The notes beneath the pieces are model-generated. The model was not told the DNA's origin, did no database searches, and worked only from the letters and a program-made list of their open reading frames with translations. 64,000 nucleotides of DNA from Halomonas denitrificans (lineage in GTDB: Bacteria; Pseudomonadota; Gammaproteobacteria; Pseudomonadales; Halomonadaceae), in the NCBI RefSeq assembly GCF_003056305.1, contig NZ_PYVX01000003.1, positions 1-64,000 on the forward strand, in the 5' to 3' direction. Numbering within the stretch: position 1 is the first letter of the stretch; the number at the start of each line of letters is the position of its first letter. Positions 9,872 through 19,157 of this stretch are shown piece by piece. The position numbers were made by a program, and so were the translations under genes.

Positions 9872-10212
9872 GCGCCGCGATCAGCGCGCGCCCCCTCGCC
9901 CGTCTCGCCGACCTCGAGGCCACCGCGGCCCGGGGCGTGCGCCTGCCCGACGGCCGCGACATCCTGCTGGTGCGAGTGCACGGCCGGGTCAGCGCCTTCG
10001 AGAACCGCTGCCCCCACCTCGGCGTGCCCCTCGAGGCCGAGCCGGACCGCTTCCTGGAAGCCGGCGGCGAGCTGATCCAGTGCGCCATGCACGGCGCGCT
10101 CTTCCTCCCCGAGGACGGCGAGTGCGTGTTCGGCCCCTGCCAGGGCGCTCGGCTGCGCGAGATCCCCGTCTCAGTCGCCGGCGACGGACGCATCCACCTC
10201 GCGGACGAGTGA
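9868..10212 (+). CDS. small Rieske [2Fe-2S] protein
   Basis: 114-residue soluble Rieske-type ferredoxin. The cluster ligands are visible as C48-P-H50 and C72-A-M-H75, the two C-x-H and C-x2-H motifs of the family. No membrane anchor or oxygenase domain is present. Its redox partner is not apparent from the neighbours. It overlaps DUF4426 by four bases upstream and runs 42 bases into the 3' end of sfsA on the other strand. In pseudomonads rdgB occupies this place, so this is a local replacement. Confidence 0.88.
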   Translation: MSAAISARPLARLADLEATAARGVRLPDGRDILLVRVHGRVSAFENRCPHLGVPLEAEPDRFLEAGGELIQCAMHGALFLPEDGECVFGPCQGARLREIPVSVAGDGRIHLADE

Positions 10213-10968
10213 GACCGGCAGGGCGCTTCCCAGGCGCACCGCGACCGGCACGCCGGCCTCGCGAACGAACACGCAGCGCCGCGCCAGCACCTCCACACCC
10301 CGCGCGGCCACCTCGCGCAGGGTCGCGGCATAGGCCGGGTCCAGGTGCGCGGCCGGCGCCACGTCCTCGATGCCCTCATGGGCCACGCAGAAGAGCAGCA
10401 CGGCACGATGCTCCCGCTCGGCCAGCGTCGCCAGCGCCTCGAGGTGGCGCCGCCCCCGGGCGCTGACCGCGTCGGGGAAGTAGCCGTGCCCGTCGACCTC
10501 CCTGAGCGTCACCTGCTTGACCTCGACGAAGGCCGTGGCGCGGTGCGGGGCCTCGAGGCAGAAGTCGAGCCGGGTGCGCTCGCGGCCCTCGCGCTGGCTG
10601 GCTCCCTCGCCGGGGCTCGCCAGGCGCACCTCGCGGCGGAGCTCCGCGTAGCCCGCAAGCTCCTCCACCCGTTCCTCCCGCAGCGCCTCCTCGACGATGC
10701 GGTTGGCGCGCCCGGTGTGCACCGAGGCCGCCGCCACGCCGCCCTCGGGCCGGGGCAGCTCGATCAGCTCCCAGGTCCAGGCCAGCTTGCGCGCCGGGTT
10801 GTCGCTCGCCGCGAGCCACACCCGGCAGCCCGGCACGTTCACCGCGCGCATCGAGCCGGTGTTGGGGCAGTGGGCGACCACCTCGCGGCCGTCGTCGAGG
10901 CGCACGTCGGCCAGGAAGCGCTTGTAGCGGCGCAGCAGGGTGCCGGGCACCAGGGTCGGATACTCCAT
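10171..10968 (-). CDS. sfsA: sugar fermentation stimulation protein homolog SfsA
   Basis: 265-residue SfsA-family protein with an N-terminal OB-like nucleic-acid-binding region and a C-terminal nuclease-like domain containing RTRLDF, FVEVKQVTL and FPDAVSARGRRHL. E. coli SfsA binds DNA and affects maltose metabolism; the biochemical role is unclear. The start ATG shares its A with the stop of the upstream aminotransferase (TGATG), so translation is coupled. The last 42 bases overlap the convergent Rieske gene. It is about 30 residues longer than the E. coli protein. Confidence 0.9.
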   Translation of the reverse strand: MEYPTLVPGTLLRRYKRFLADVRLDDGREVVAHCPNTGSMRAVNVPGCRVWLAASDNPARKLAWTWELIELPRPEGGVAAASVHTGRANRIVEEALREERVEELAGYAELRREVRLASPGEGASQREGRERTRLDFCLEAPHRATAFVEVKQVTLREVDGHGYFPDAVSARGRRHLEALATLAEREHRAVLLFCVAHEGIEDVAPAAHLDPAYAATLREVAARGVEVLARRCVFVREAGVPVAVRLGSALPVSLVREVDASVAGD

Positions 10969-12128
10969 CAGCGACGCGCCAGGAAGCGCTCGAGGCGGCT
11001 CACCGCCTCCTCGAGGCGCGCCTCGCCGGTGGTGAAGGCGATGCGCACGTGGTGCTCGCCGCCCGCCAGGGCGAAGTCGGTGCCGGGAGTGATGGCGACG
11101 TTCTCCTCCTCGAGCAGCGCCCGGCAGAAGGCCTCGCTGTCGTCGCTGTAACGCGAGATGTCGAGCCACAGGTAGAAGGCCCCCTGGGGCGGCAGCGACG
11201 GCGCCAGCCCCAGCCGCGAGAGGCCGGCCAGCAGGGCGTCGCGACGCCGGCCGAGCTCGCGGCGACGCGCCTCGAGAAGCTCGCGGCACTCGGGCGTGAA
11301 GGCGGCCAGGGCGGCGTGCTGGGCCGGGGTGGAGGCGGCCAGGAAGACGTTCTGGGCCAGCCGGGTGAGCGGCTCCACCGCCGCCTCGGGCGCCACCAGC
11401 CAGCCCAGGCGCCAGCCGGTCATGCCGAAGTACTTCGAGAAGCTGTTGACCACGAAGGCGCCCGGGGCGATCGCGGCCGCCGAGAGCGGCGGCAGATCGA
11501 AGCAGAGCCCCTGGTAGATCTCGTCGACCAGCAGCGCGCCGCCGCGCGCCCGGACGGTGTCGGCCACCGCCGCGAGCCGCTCGGCGTCGAGCATGTGGCC
11601 GGTGGGGTTGGAGGGGGTGGCGAGCATGGCGAGCCGGGTCTCGTCGCGCCAGTGGCGCGCCACCCGCTCGGCATCGAGCTGCCAGCCGCTCTCGGGCCCC
11701 ACCGGCACGGCGTCCACCTCGGCGCCGGCCAGGGCCATGAAGTGGCGGTTGCAGGGGTAGTTGGGGTCGGCCATCAGCACCCGGTCGCCGGGGCCGACCA
11801 GCAGCTGGCTGGCCAGCAGCAGCGCCCCGGAGGCGCCGGGCGTGATCAGTATGCGCGCCGGGTCGACCGCGGCGCCGAAGTGCTCGGCGTAGTGCCCGGC
11901 GATCGCCTCGCGCAGCGCCGGCAGGCCGGCCGCCGGGGTGTAGCGGGTCTGGCCGGCGTCCAGGGCGGCACGGCCGGCCGCCACCACCGGCGCGGGGGTG
12001 GCGAAGTCGGGCTCGCCGATCTCCAGGTGGATGACGTCGTGACCGGCGGCCTCCCGGGCCTGGGCGATCTCCAGCAGACTCATCACGCGAAAGGGGGCGA
12101 CGCGCGCCACCCGGGCATTCCAGGACAT
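10968..12128 (-). CDS. class I PLP-dependent aminotransferase
   Basis: 386-residue fold-type I aminotransferase. The PLP lysine is K232 in NSFSKYFGMTGWRLGW, with PSNPTGHM and VDEIYQGL upstream as cofactor-contact motifs and an arginine in HVRIAF near the C terminus for the substrate carboxylate. The start ATG at 12128 follows AAGGAG; a longer in-frame version lacks homologous sequence. Substrate cannot be read from sequence. The same gene sits between sfsA and dksA in Pseudomonas. Confidence 0.92.
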   Translation of the reverse strand: MSWNARVARVAPFRVMSLLEIAQAREAAGHDVIHLEIGEPDFATPAPVVAAGRAALDAGQTRYTPAAGLPALREAIAGHYAEHFGAAVDPARILITPGASGALLLASQLLVGPGDRVLMADPNYPCNRHFMALAGAEVDAVPVGPESGWQLDAERVARHWRDETRLAMLATPSNPTGHMLDAERLAAVADTVRARGGALLVDEIYQGLCFDLPPLSAAAIAPGAFVVNSFSKYFGMTGWRLGWLVAPEAAVEPLTRLAQNVFLAASTPAQHAALAAFTPECRELLEARRRELGRRRDALLAGLSRLGLAPSLPPQGAFYLWLDISRYSDDSEAFCRALLEEENVAITPGTDFALAGGEHHVRIAFTTGEARLEEAVSRLERFLARR

Positions 12129-12346
12129 CCGTGGCTCCTTGGGTCGCGCCGGGATTTCGGGGGCATCTTTCCGGCGGCCGATGGTCAAATTTGGCATGTT
12201 ACGACTTTTGGCGTGACGTCGCAGTCCCGACGCCGACGGAGGTTGCAACGCCCGCCTTTTTCCGATAAACAAGCACCCCTTTGGCGTGAGATACCCTGCA
12301 CGCGGCAGGTATTGATCAGCAGTCACTCAAGACACGAGGCGGACCC

Positions 12347-12784
12347 ATGCCAGTAGCAGAAAAGAAGATGGATGCTCCCAAGAAATTCACCCCCTACGAG
12401 CCGGCGGCGGGTGAAGAGTACATGAACGAGAAGCAGCTGGAGCACTTCCGCAAGATCCTGCTGGGCTGGAAACAGGAGCTCATGGAAGAGGTCGACCGCA
12501 CCGTTCGCCACCTGCAGGAAGAGGCGAACAACTACGCCGACCCGGCCGACCGGGCCACCCAGGAAGAGGGCTTCAACCTGGAGCTGCGCACCCGCGACCG
12601 CGAGCGCAAGCTGCTCAAGAAGATCAACGAGACCCTCGACAAGATCGACGAGGACGATTACGGCTTCTGCGAGGCCTGCGGCGTCGAGATCGGCATCCGC
12701 CGCCTCGAGGCGCGTCCCACCGCCACCCTGTGCGTGGACTGCAAGACCCTGGCCGAGCTCAAGGAAAAGCAGCTGGGCGGCTGA
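12347..12784 (+). CDS. dksA: RNA polymerase-binding regulator DksA
   Basis: Binds in the RNA polymerase secondary channel and, with ppGpp, represses rRNA promoters and activates amino acid genes. The 145-residue protein has the coiled coil with an acidic tip DPADRATQEE (D65, D68) and a zinc finger C108-x2-C111-x17-C129-x2-C132. Full length. The 218-base gap before it separates it from the divergent aminotransferase. DksA-responsive rrn promoters lie at the left end of the window. Confidence 0.97.
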   Translation: MPVAEKKMDAPKKFTPYEPAAGEEYMNEKQLEHFRKILLGWKQELMEEVDRTVRHLQEEANNYADPADRATQEEGFNLELRTRDRERKLLKKINETLDKIDEDDYGFCEACGVEIGIRRLEARPTATLCVDCKTLAELKEKQLGG

Positions 12785-12872
12785 CGGCGATGCCGATGCC
12801 CCGGACCTCCCCCCGCGACGGGCACCTCAGGGTGCCCGTTTGCGTCTCGGCCACCCACGCCGGAGCCCGGCG

Positions 12873-13766
12873 ATGAGCGGCTATCGCGGCCGCTTCGCGC
12901 CGACCCCCTCGGGCCCGCTGCACTTCGGCTCCCTGGTGGCGGCGCTGGCGAGCTTCCTCGACGCCCGCCGTGCGGGCGGCGAGTGGCGGCTGCGCATCGA
13001 GGACATCGACCCGCCGCGCTGCCCGGCCGGCGCCGCCGACACCATCCTGCGCCAGCTCGAGGCCTTCGGCCTGCACTGGGATGGCCCGGTGAGCTGGCAG
13101 CACGACCGCGATGAGGCCTACGCCGCCGCGCTCGTCCGCCTCAAGGACGCCGGGCTCGCCTACCCCTGCAGCTGCTCGCGCAAGCAGTGGCGCGACCACG
13201 CCGTCTATCCCGGCTGGTGTCGCCACGGCGTGAGCGATCCCGCCAAGCCGGTGGCCTGGCGGCTGCGCAGCGACCTCGGCCCGCGCCCGGTGGTCTGGCC
13301 GGATCGGCTGTTCGGCGAGCAGCGCTTCGATCCCGCCGCGCTCGGCGACGTGGTGCTCAAGCGCAAGGACGGTCTCTGGGCCTACCAGCTCGCGGTGGTG
13401 GTGGACGACGCCGACCAGGGCATCAGCGACGTGGTGCGCGGGGTCGACCTGCTCGACAACACCCCCTGGCAGCGCCAGCTGCAGCAGGCGCTGGGCTACC
13501 CCGAACCGCGCTACCTGCACCTGCCGCTGATCCTCGGCGACGATGGCCAGAAGCTCTCCAAGCAGAACCTGGCACCGGCCCTGCCGGAGGCCGATGACGC
13601 GGTGCGCCCGCTGCTGCACGCGGCCCTGGCGTCGCTCGACCAGGCGCCACCGGAAGAGCTCGCCACGGCCCCGGTAGCCGAGCAGCTCGCGTGGGGCATC
13701 AGGCACTGGGACCCCGCCCGGCTGCGCGCCACGCCCCACCGCCAGGGCCACGCCCCCACCCCCTGA
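12873..13766 (+). CDS. gluQ: glutamyl-Q tRNA(Asp) synthetase
   Basis: Attaches glutamate to the queuosine base at the anticodon of tRNA-Asp. The 297-residue protein is a truncated GluRS: HIGH-like PLHFGS (15-20), a zinc site from CSC plus Y-x3-C in YPGWC, and KLSKQ (227-231), with no anticodon-binding domain. The start is the ATG at 12873; an 11-residue upstream extension is possible but unsupported. Adjacent to dksA, as in most gammaproteobacteria. Confidence 0.95.
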   Translation: MSGYRGRFAPTPSGPLHFGSLVAALASFLDARRAGGEWRLRIEDIDPPRCPAGAADTILRQLEAFGLHWDGPVSWQHDRDEAYAAALVRLKDAGLAYPCSCSRKQWRDHAVYPGWCRHGVSDPAKPVAWRLRSDLGPRPVVWPDRLFGEQRFDPAALGDVVLKRKDGLWAYQLAVVVDDADQGISDVVRGVDLLDNTPWQRQLQQALGYPEPRYLHLPLILGDDGQKLSKQNLAPALPEADDAVRPLLHAALASLDQAPPEELATAPVAEQLAWGIRHWDPARLRATPHRQGHAPTP

Positions 13767-13777
13767 GAGGTGCCCGA

Positions 13778-13954
13778 GTGTACGTCTATCGCATCATGCT
13801 CTTCCTGGTCTTCGGCGGGTACCTGCTCTCGCCGCTGCTGATGAGCGGCTGGGCGAGCCCCGACATCGCCTGGTATCGCCCCTTCGTGGTCTGGGGCGTG
13901 CTGATCGCCCTGACCCTGTGGCTGGAACAGAAGAGAAAGCTCGATGAACGCTAG
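13778..13954 (+). CDS. cbrX: small membrane protein upstream of cbrA (CbrX-like)
   Basis: 58-residue protein with a GTG start preceded by GAGAGG, two hydrophobic segments (about residues 5-22 and 33-50) and a charged C-terminal tail. It overlaps the start of cbrA by 11 bases, which suggests translational coupling. Position, size and overlap match the small ORF called cbrX that precedes and is coupled to cbrA in Pseudomonas (from memory). Function not established. Confidence 0.7.
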   Translation: MYVYRIMLFLVFGGYLLSPLLMSGWASPDIAWYRPFVVWGVLIALTLWLEQKRKLDER

Positions 13955-16881
13955 TCTCGGCGCCGTCCTGGCACTGGGCAGCGGCTACCTGCTGCTGCTC
14001 TTCCTCTGCGCCCTGGCGGTGGAGCGCGGCTGGATCCCCACGCGCGTCGCGCGCCACCCGGTGGTCTACACCCTGGCGCTCGGCACCTACGCCAGCGCCT
14101 GGGCGATCTACGGCAGCCTGGAGCTGGCCGGCAGTGCCGGCTACGGCTACCTGGCCTACTACCTGGGGGTGGCCGGCGCCTTCCTGCTCGCCCCGGTGCT
14201 GCTGGTGCCGATCCAGCGCATGACCCGCACCTACCAGCTCGCCTCGCTGGCCGACCTCTTCGCCTTCCGCTTCCGCTCGCGCTGGGTCGGCACCCTGATC
14301 ACCCTGGTCAGCCTGCTCGCCGTGCTGCCGCTGCTGGCGCTCCAGGTGCAGACCCTGGGCGACAGCATCCACCTGTTGACCGACAGCGCCTCGCCGTCGC
14401 TGCTGGCGCTCGCGTTCTGCGCGCTGATCGCGCTCTTCGCGATCCTCTTCGGCGCCCGCCACACCCGGCTCCACGCCCGCCACGACACCCTGCTGGCGGC
14501 CATCGCCCTGGAGTCGCTGGTCAAGCTGGTCGCCATGCTGGCGCTGGGCGGCTTCGCGCTGTTCGTGGTCTTCAACGGTCCCGGCGACCTGCAGGCCTGG
14601 CTCGACGGCCCGGGCCGCCTGGCCCAGGCGCGGGTGGAGCACCTGGACCCGGCCCAGTGGCGCACCCTGCTGCTGCTGTTCTTCGCCGCGGCCTTCTTGA
14701 TGCCGCACATGTTCCACATCACCTTCGCCGAGACGCTCTCGCGGCGCACCCTGCTGCAGGCCGCCTGGGCGCTGCCGCTGTTCCTGCTGCTGATGGCGCT
14801 GCCGGTGCCGCTGATCCTGTGGGCCGCCCAGCGCCTGGGCGCCGATGCCGCGGGGCTCGGCAGCGCCTACCTGGCCTACGGGCTCTCGGAGTCGCTGTGG
14901 CTGCAGGGGGTGGTGTTCATCGCCGGCCTCGCCGCCACCAGCGGCACCATGATCATCATCTCGCTGGCGCTCTCGGGGATGATCCTCAACCACCTGATAC
15001 TGGTCGCCCACCCCCCGGTGGACCAGCCGGACCTCTACCACTGGCTGCGCTGGCTGCGGCGCGCCCTGATCGGCGCGGTGATCTTCGCCGGCTGGCTCTT
15101 CTATCGCCTGGTGGGGGTGAACCACGACCTCACCACCCTCGGGCTCGTGGCCTTCATCGGCATGGCCCAGTGCCTGCCGGGCATGCTGGCACTGCTCTAC
15201 TGGCCCGGCGCCAACCGCAAGGGCATGGTCAGCGGGCTGACGGCCGGCGTGCTGGTGTGGCTCGCCGGCAGCTGGGTGCCGCTGCTCACCGACTTCCCGG
15301 CCCAGGTGCTGCTGCCGCCCGGCCTCGAGGCCCTGGCCGGCCAGCCGGACTGGTACGTGGTGACGATCGTCTCGCTGGCGGCCAACATCCTGACCTTCAT
15401 CCTGGTCTCGCTGCTCACGCCCACCTCCGACGGCGAGCGCGCCGCGGCGGAGGCCTGCTCGGTGGACGCGGTGATCCGCCCCAAGCGCCTGCCGCTGGTC
15501 GCCGGCAACGGCGAGGAGTTCAAGTATCACCTGGCCCGCGCCCTCGGCGAGGAGGTCGCCGGCCGCGAGGTCGACCGGGCGCTGACCGACCTGGGCCTGT
15601 CGCCGCTGGACGGGCGCCCCTACGCGCTGCGCCGCCTGCGCGATCGCATCCAGGCCAACCTCTCGGGGCTGATGGGGCCGTCGGTGGCCCAGGACATCGT
15701 CGACCGCCACCTGCCCTATCGCCGCGGCGGCCTGGAGCCCACCGACGACATCCACTTCGTCGAGAGCCGCCTGGAGGCCTACCGCACCCGGCTGACCGGC
15801 CTGGCCCGCGAGCTCGACGGCCTGCGCCGCTACCACCGCCGCATCCTCACCCGCCTGCCGGTGGGCCTGTGCGCCTTCGGCGTCGACGACGAGCTGCTGA
15901 TGTGGAACGACGCCCTGGCCGAGCTCACCGGCATCGACGGCGACAGCGTGGTCGGCTCCCGCCGGGACAGCCTGCCCCCGCCCTGGGACGATCTGCTGGG
16001 ACGCATGTTCCTCGAGCACCACGACCACCTCTACAAGCAGCCGGTCCACCTCGACGGCACCACGCGCTATCTGAGCCTGCACAAGGCCGAGCTCACCGCC
16101 GACGAGGACATCCGCGGCGGCACCGTGGTGCTGGTCGAGGATCACAGCGAGATGAAGTGGCTGGAGGACGAGCTGGTGCACGCCGCGCGGCTCGCCTCCA
16201 TCGGCCAGCTGGCCGCCGGGGTGGCCCACGAGATCGGCAACCCGGTCACCGGCATCTCCTCGCTGGCGCAGAACCTGCGCTACGACACCGACGACCCGGA
16301 GGTGCTGGAGACCGCCACCCAGATCCAGCAGCTCACCGACCGCATCTCGCGGATCGTCGAGTCGCTGGTCGGCTTCGCCCATGGCGGCCGCCACGTGGCG
16401 GGCCAGACCTTCGCCCCGGTCTCGCTGGCCGAGGTGACCGACGAGGCCCTGCACTTGATCCACCTCGCCCGCTCGGGGGAGGATATCCACTACCGTAATC
16501 GCTGCCCCGCGGGCCTCGAGGTCGAGGGCGACGCCCAGCGGCTGCTGCAGGTGATGGTCAACCTGCTCGGCAACGCCCGGGACGCCAGCGTCCCCGGCGG
16601 CGAGGTGATCGTCGACGCCGGCCGCCAGGGCGAGTGGCTGCACGTCACCGTCACCGACCAGGGCCACGGCATCGCCGAGCACGTGCGCGACCACCTGTTC
16701 GAGCCCTTCACCACCACCAAGCCACCCGGCGAGGGCACCGGACTCGGCCTGCCGCTGGTCTACAGCATCATCGCCGAACACGGCGGCCAGATCGACATCG
16801 ACTCCCCGCCCCCCGGGCAGGCCCAGGGCACCCGCATCCACCTGTGGCTGCCCCTCAACACAGAGCATGGTGACCCCACCG

Positions 16882-16904
<23 letters not shown>
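13944..16904 (+). CDS. cbrA: sensor histidine kinase CbrA with transporter-like domain
   Basis: 986-residue inner-membrane kinase of the CbrAB system, which controls use of poor carbon sources, amino acids (histidine, arginine, proline) and catabolite repression in Pseudomonas. N-terminal sodium:solute-symporter-like domain with about 13 membrane segments (residues 1-500), then a PAS-like region (about 640-740), a HisKA domain with His762 in AHEIGNP, and an HATPase domain with GNARDAS, DQGHGI and GTGLGLPL. Length is nearly the same as Pseudomonas CbrA. It overlaps the upstream small gene and the downstream cbrB. Confidence 0.95.
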
Positions 16905-18270
<1,366 letters not shown>

Positions 18271-18314
18271 CGCGACCAGGCCATGCGCCCTCTGACCATA
18301 CGACCATAGTGCAA

Positions 18315-18347
18315 GCGCCCGCGGCCGACGCCGCGGGCGCCGTTTTT
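18315..18347 (+). terminator. rho-independent terminator after cbrB
   Basis: 10-bp perfect GC-rich stem (18315-18324 with 18331-18340), 6-base loop, followed by TTTTT. It closes the cbrXAB transcript, so the sRNA downstream must have its own promoter. Confidence 0.9.
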
Positions 18348-18376
18348 CCCCCTTCCGTCCCCCGTTTTGCACCATT

Positions 18377-18427
18377 TGTTACCTTCCCACACAGCCAATG
18401 CCCCATGGCGGGGCCAGATGGGTAACA
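18377..18427 (+). promoter_or_regulatory. candidate CbrB upstream activator site
   Basis: TGTTACC (18377-18383) and GGGTAACA (18420-18427) form an inverted pair about 100-150 bases upstream of the predicted start of the sRNA, the usual distance for NtrC-type activators. Half-sites of the TGTTAC/GTAACA type have been described for CbrB in Pseudomonas (from memory), though the spacing there is shorter. An AT-rich stretch with an IHF-like sequence (18469-18481) lies between this site and the promoter. Confidence 0.6.
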
Positions 18428-18501
18428 CTCCGCCGACGCGTCGCCACATGGCCTCGAAGCGACATCTCCATCACCATGTTTTATATAGATTTTTTCGACA
18501 G

Positions 18502-18517
18502 TGGCACGCCGCCTGCT
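18502..18517 (+). promoter_or_regulatory. sigma-54 promoter of the CrcZ-like sRNA
   Basis: TGGCACG (18502-18508), four bases, then CTGCT (18513-18517). The -24 GG and -12 GC are exactly 10 bases apart, and only one position of the extended consensus TGGCACG-N4-TTGCT differs. The predicted start is near 18528. It lies downstream of the candidate CbrB site and upstream of the A-rich RNA. Confidence 0.88.
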
Positions 18518-18527
18518 ACTACCTGAC

Positions 18528-19028
18528 CAAGAAAAACAAATCCGGACGTCACCCGGGGCCAACAACAACAACTCGGCCATCAGGCGTGACAGGGCTCGAC
18601 CCGACAACAACAACAAGAGACCCGGGCCCCTACGACTTCGGCGCCTGCCGACAACAAGAACAGCAGCGGCACGGCGCGAGGTCTTCGAGACTCAACAACA
18701 ACAAGTCTGCTCGAAGCACCGGAGCCATCAGGACGCGACGCACCCAGAGACGGCCAACAACAATGACAAGGGCCAACGAGGTGCACTCCCGGCAACAATG
18801 CCAACAATCCGGGAGGAGGCATACTTTCATGCCGTCGTGGTTGGACTATTGTTTTGAATACGAGACGGTCGCCGTCAGGAGCATCAACAAACATAACAAC
18901 ACCGCTTGCCTGAACCTCCTTGGTGACTGTGGTGCGTATTCAGGGCGATGCGCCATCACGAAGAAGAATCAGCTGCACGGACGCAGCATCCTGCTTTCAA
19001 GGGGAGGCCATCGGCCTCCCCTTTCTCT
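18528..19028 (+). ncRNA. crcZ: CrcZ-like Hfq/Crc-sequestering small RNA
   Basis: About 500 bases with no credible gene, from a sigma-54 promoter to an intrinsic terminator. It carries about nine A-rich motifs of the AAN-repeat type bound by Hfq/Crc: near 18529, 18561, 18604, 18651, 18694, 18756, 18794/18803, 18885 and 18961. They are separated by GC-rich segments that can form hairpins; for example a 7-bp stem (18786-18792 with 18809-18815) displays the motifs at 18794/18803 in its loop, and GGCC arms at 18557 and 18575 enclose the one at 18561. In Pseudomonas CrcZ lies between cbrB and pcnB, is sigma-54/CbrB dependent and relieves catabolite repression by titrating Hfq and Crc. Location, promoter and motifs all agree; it is somewhat longer than the roughly 400 bases of Pseudomonas CrcZ. 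Sequence identity to CrcZ outside the motifs was not tested. Confidence 0.82.
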
Positions 19029-19030
19029 AT
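18999..19030 (+). terminator. rho-independent terminator of the CrcZ-like sRNA
   Basis: 11-bp stem (18999-19009 with 19013-19023) containing GGGGAGGCC, a 3-base loop and a T-rich tail (TTTCTCT). It defines the 3' end of the sRNA, about 130 bases before pcnB. Confidence 0.9.
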
Positions 19031-19092
19031 CTGGCGAGCCGTGACCGGCGCGCCGCCAGCCCCTCATCGCCAGGGCATTGCCGCACCGCGCT

Positions 19093-19120
19093 TTGCAAGG
19101 TGTCAGTGGTCGGCTACACT
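19093..19120 (+). promoter_or_regulatory. candidate pcnB promoter
   Basis: TTGCAA (19093-19098), 16-base spacer, TACACT (19115-19120), 38 bases ahead of the pcnB start. It lies after the sRNA terminator, so pcnB appears to be transcribed separately. Confidence 0.55.
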
Positions 19121-19157
19121 CAACGCTTTTCCGCGTCCCGCGAGTCGATATCGCCGC

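Noticed and set aside
18561..18900. AAC-rich repeats as a microsatellite or CRISPR-like array
   Set aside because: The motifs vary in length, are unevenly spaced and have no common repeat-spacer structure. They are bounded by a sigma-54 promoter and a terminator, which fits a CrcZ-type RNA better.
18948..19157. N-terminal extension of PcnB
   Set aside because: The extra in-frame codons fall within the sRNA and its terminator and do not resemble poly(A) polymerases.
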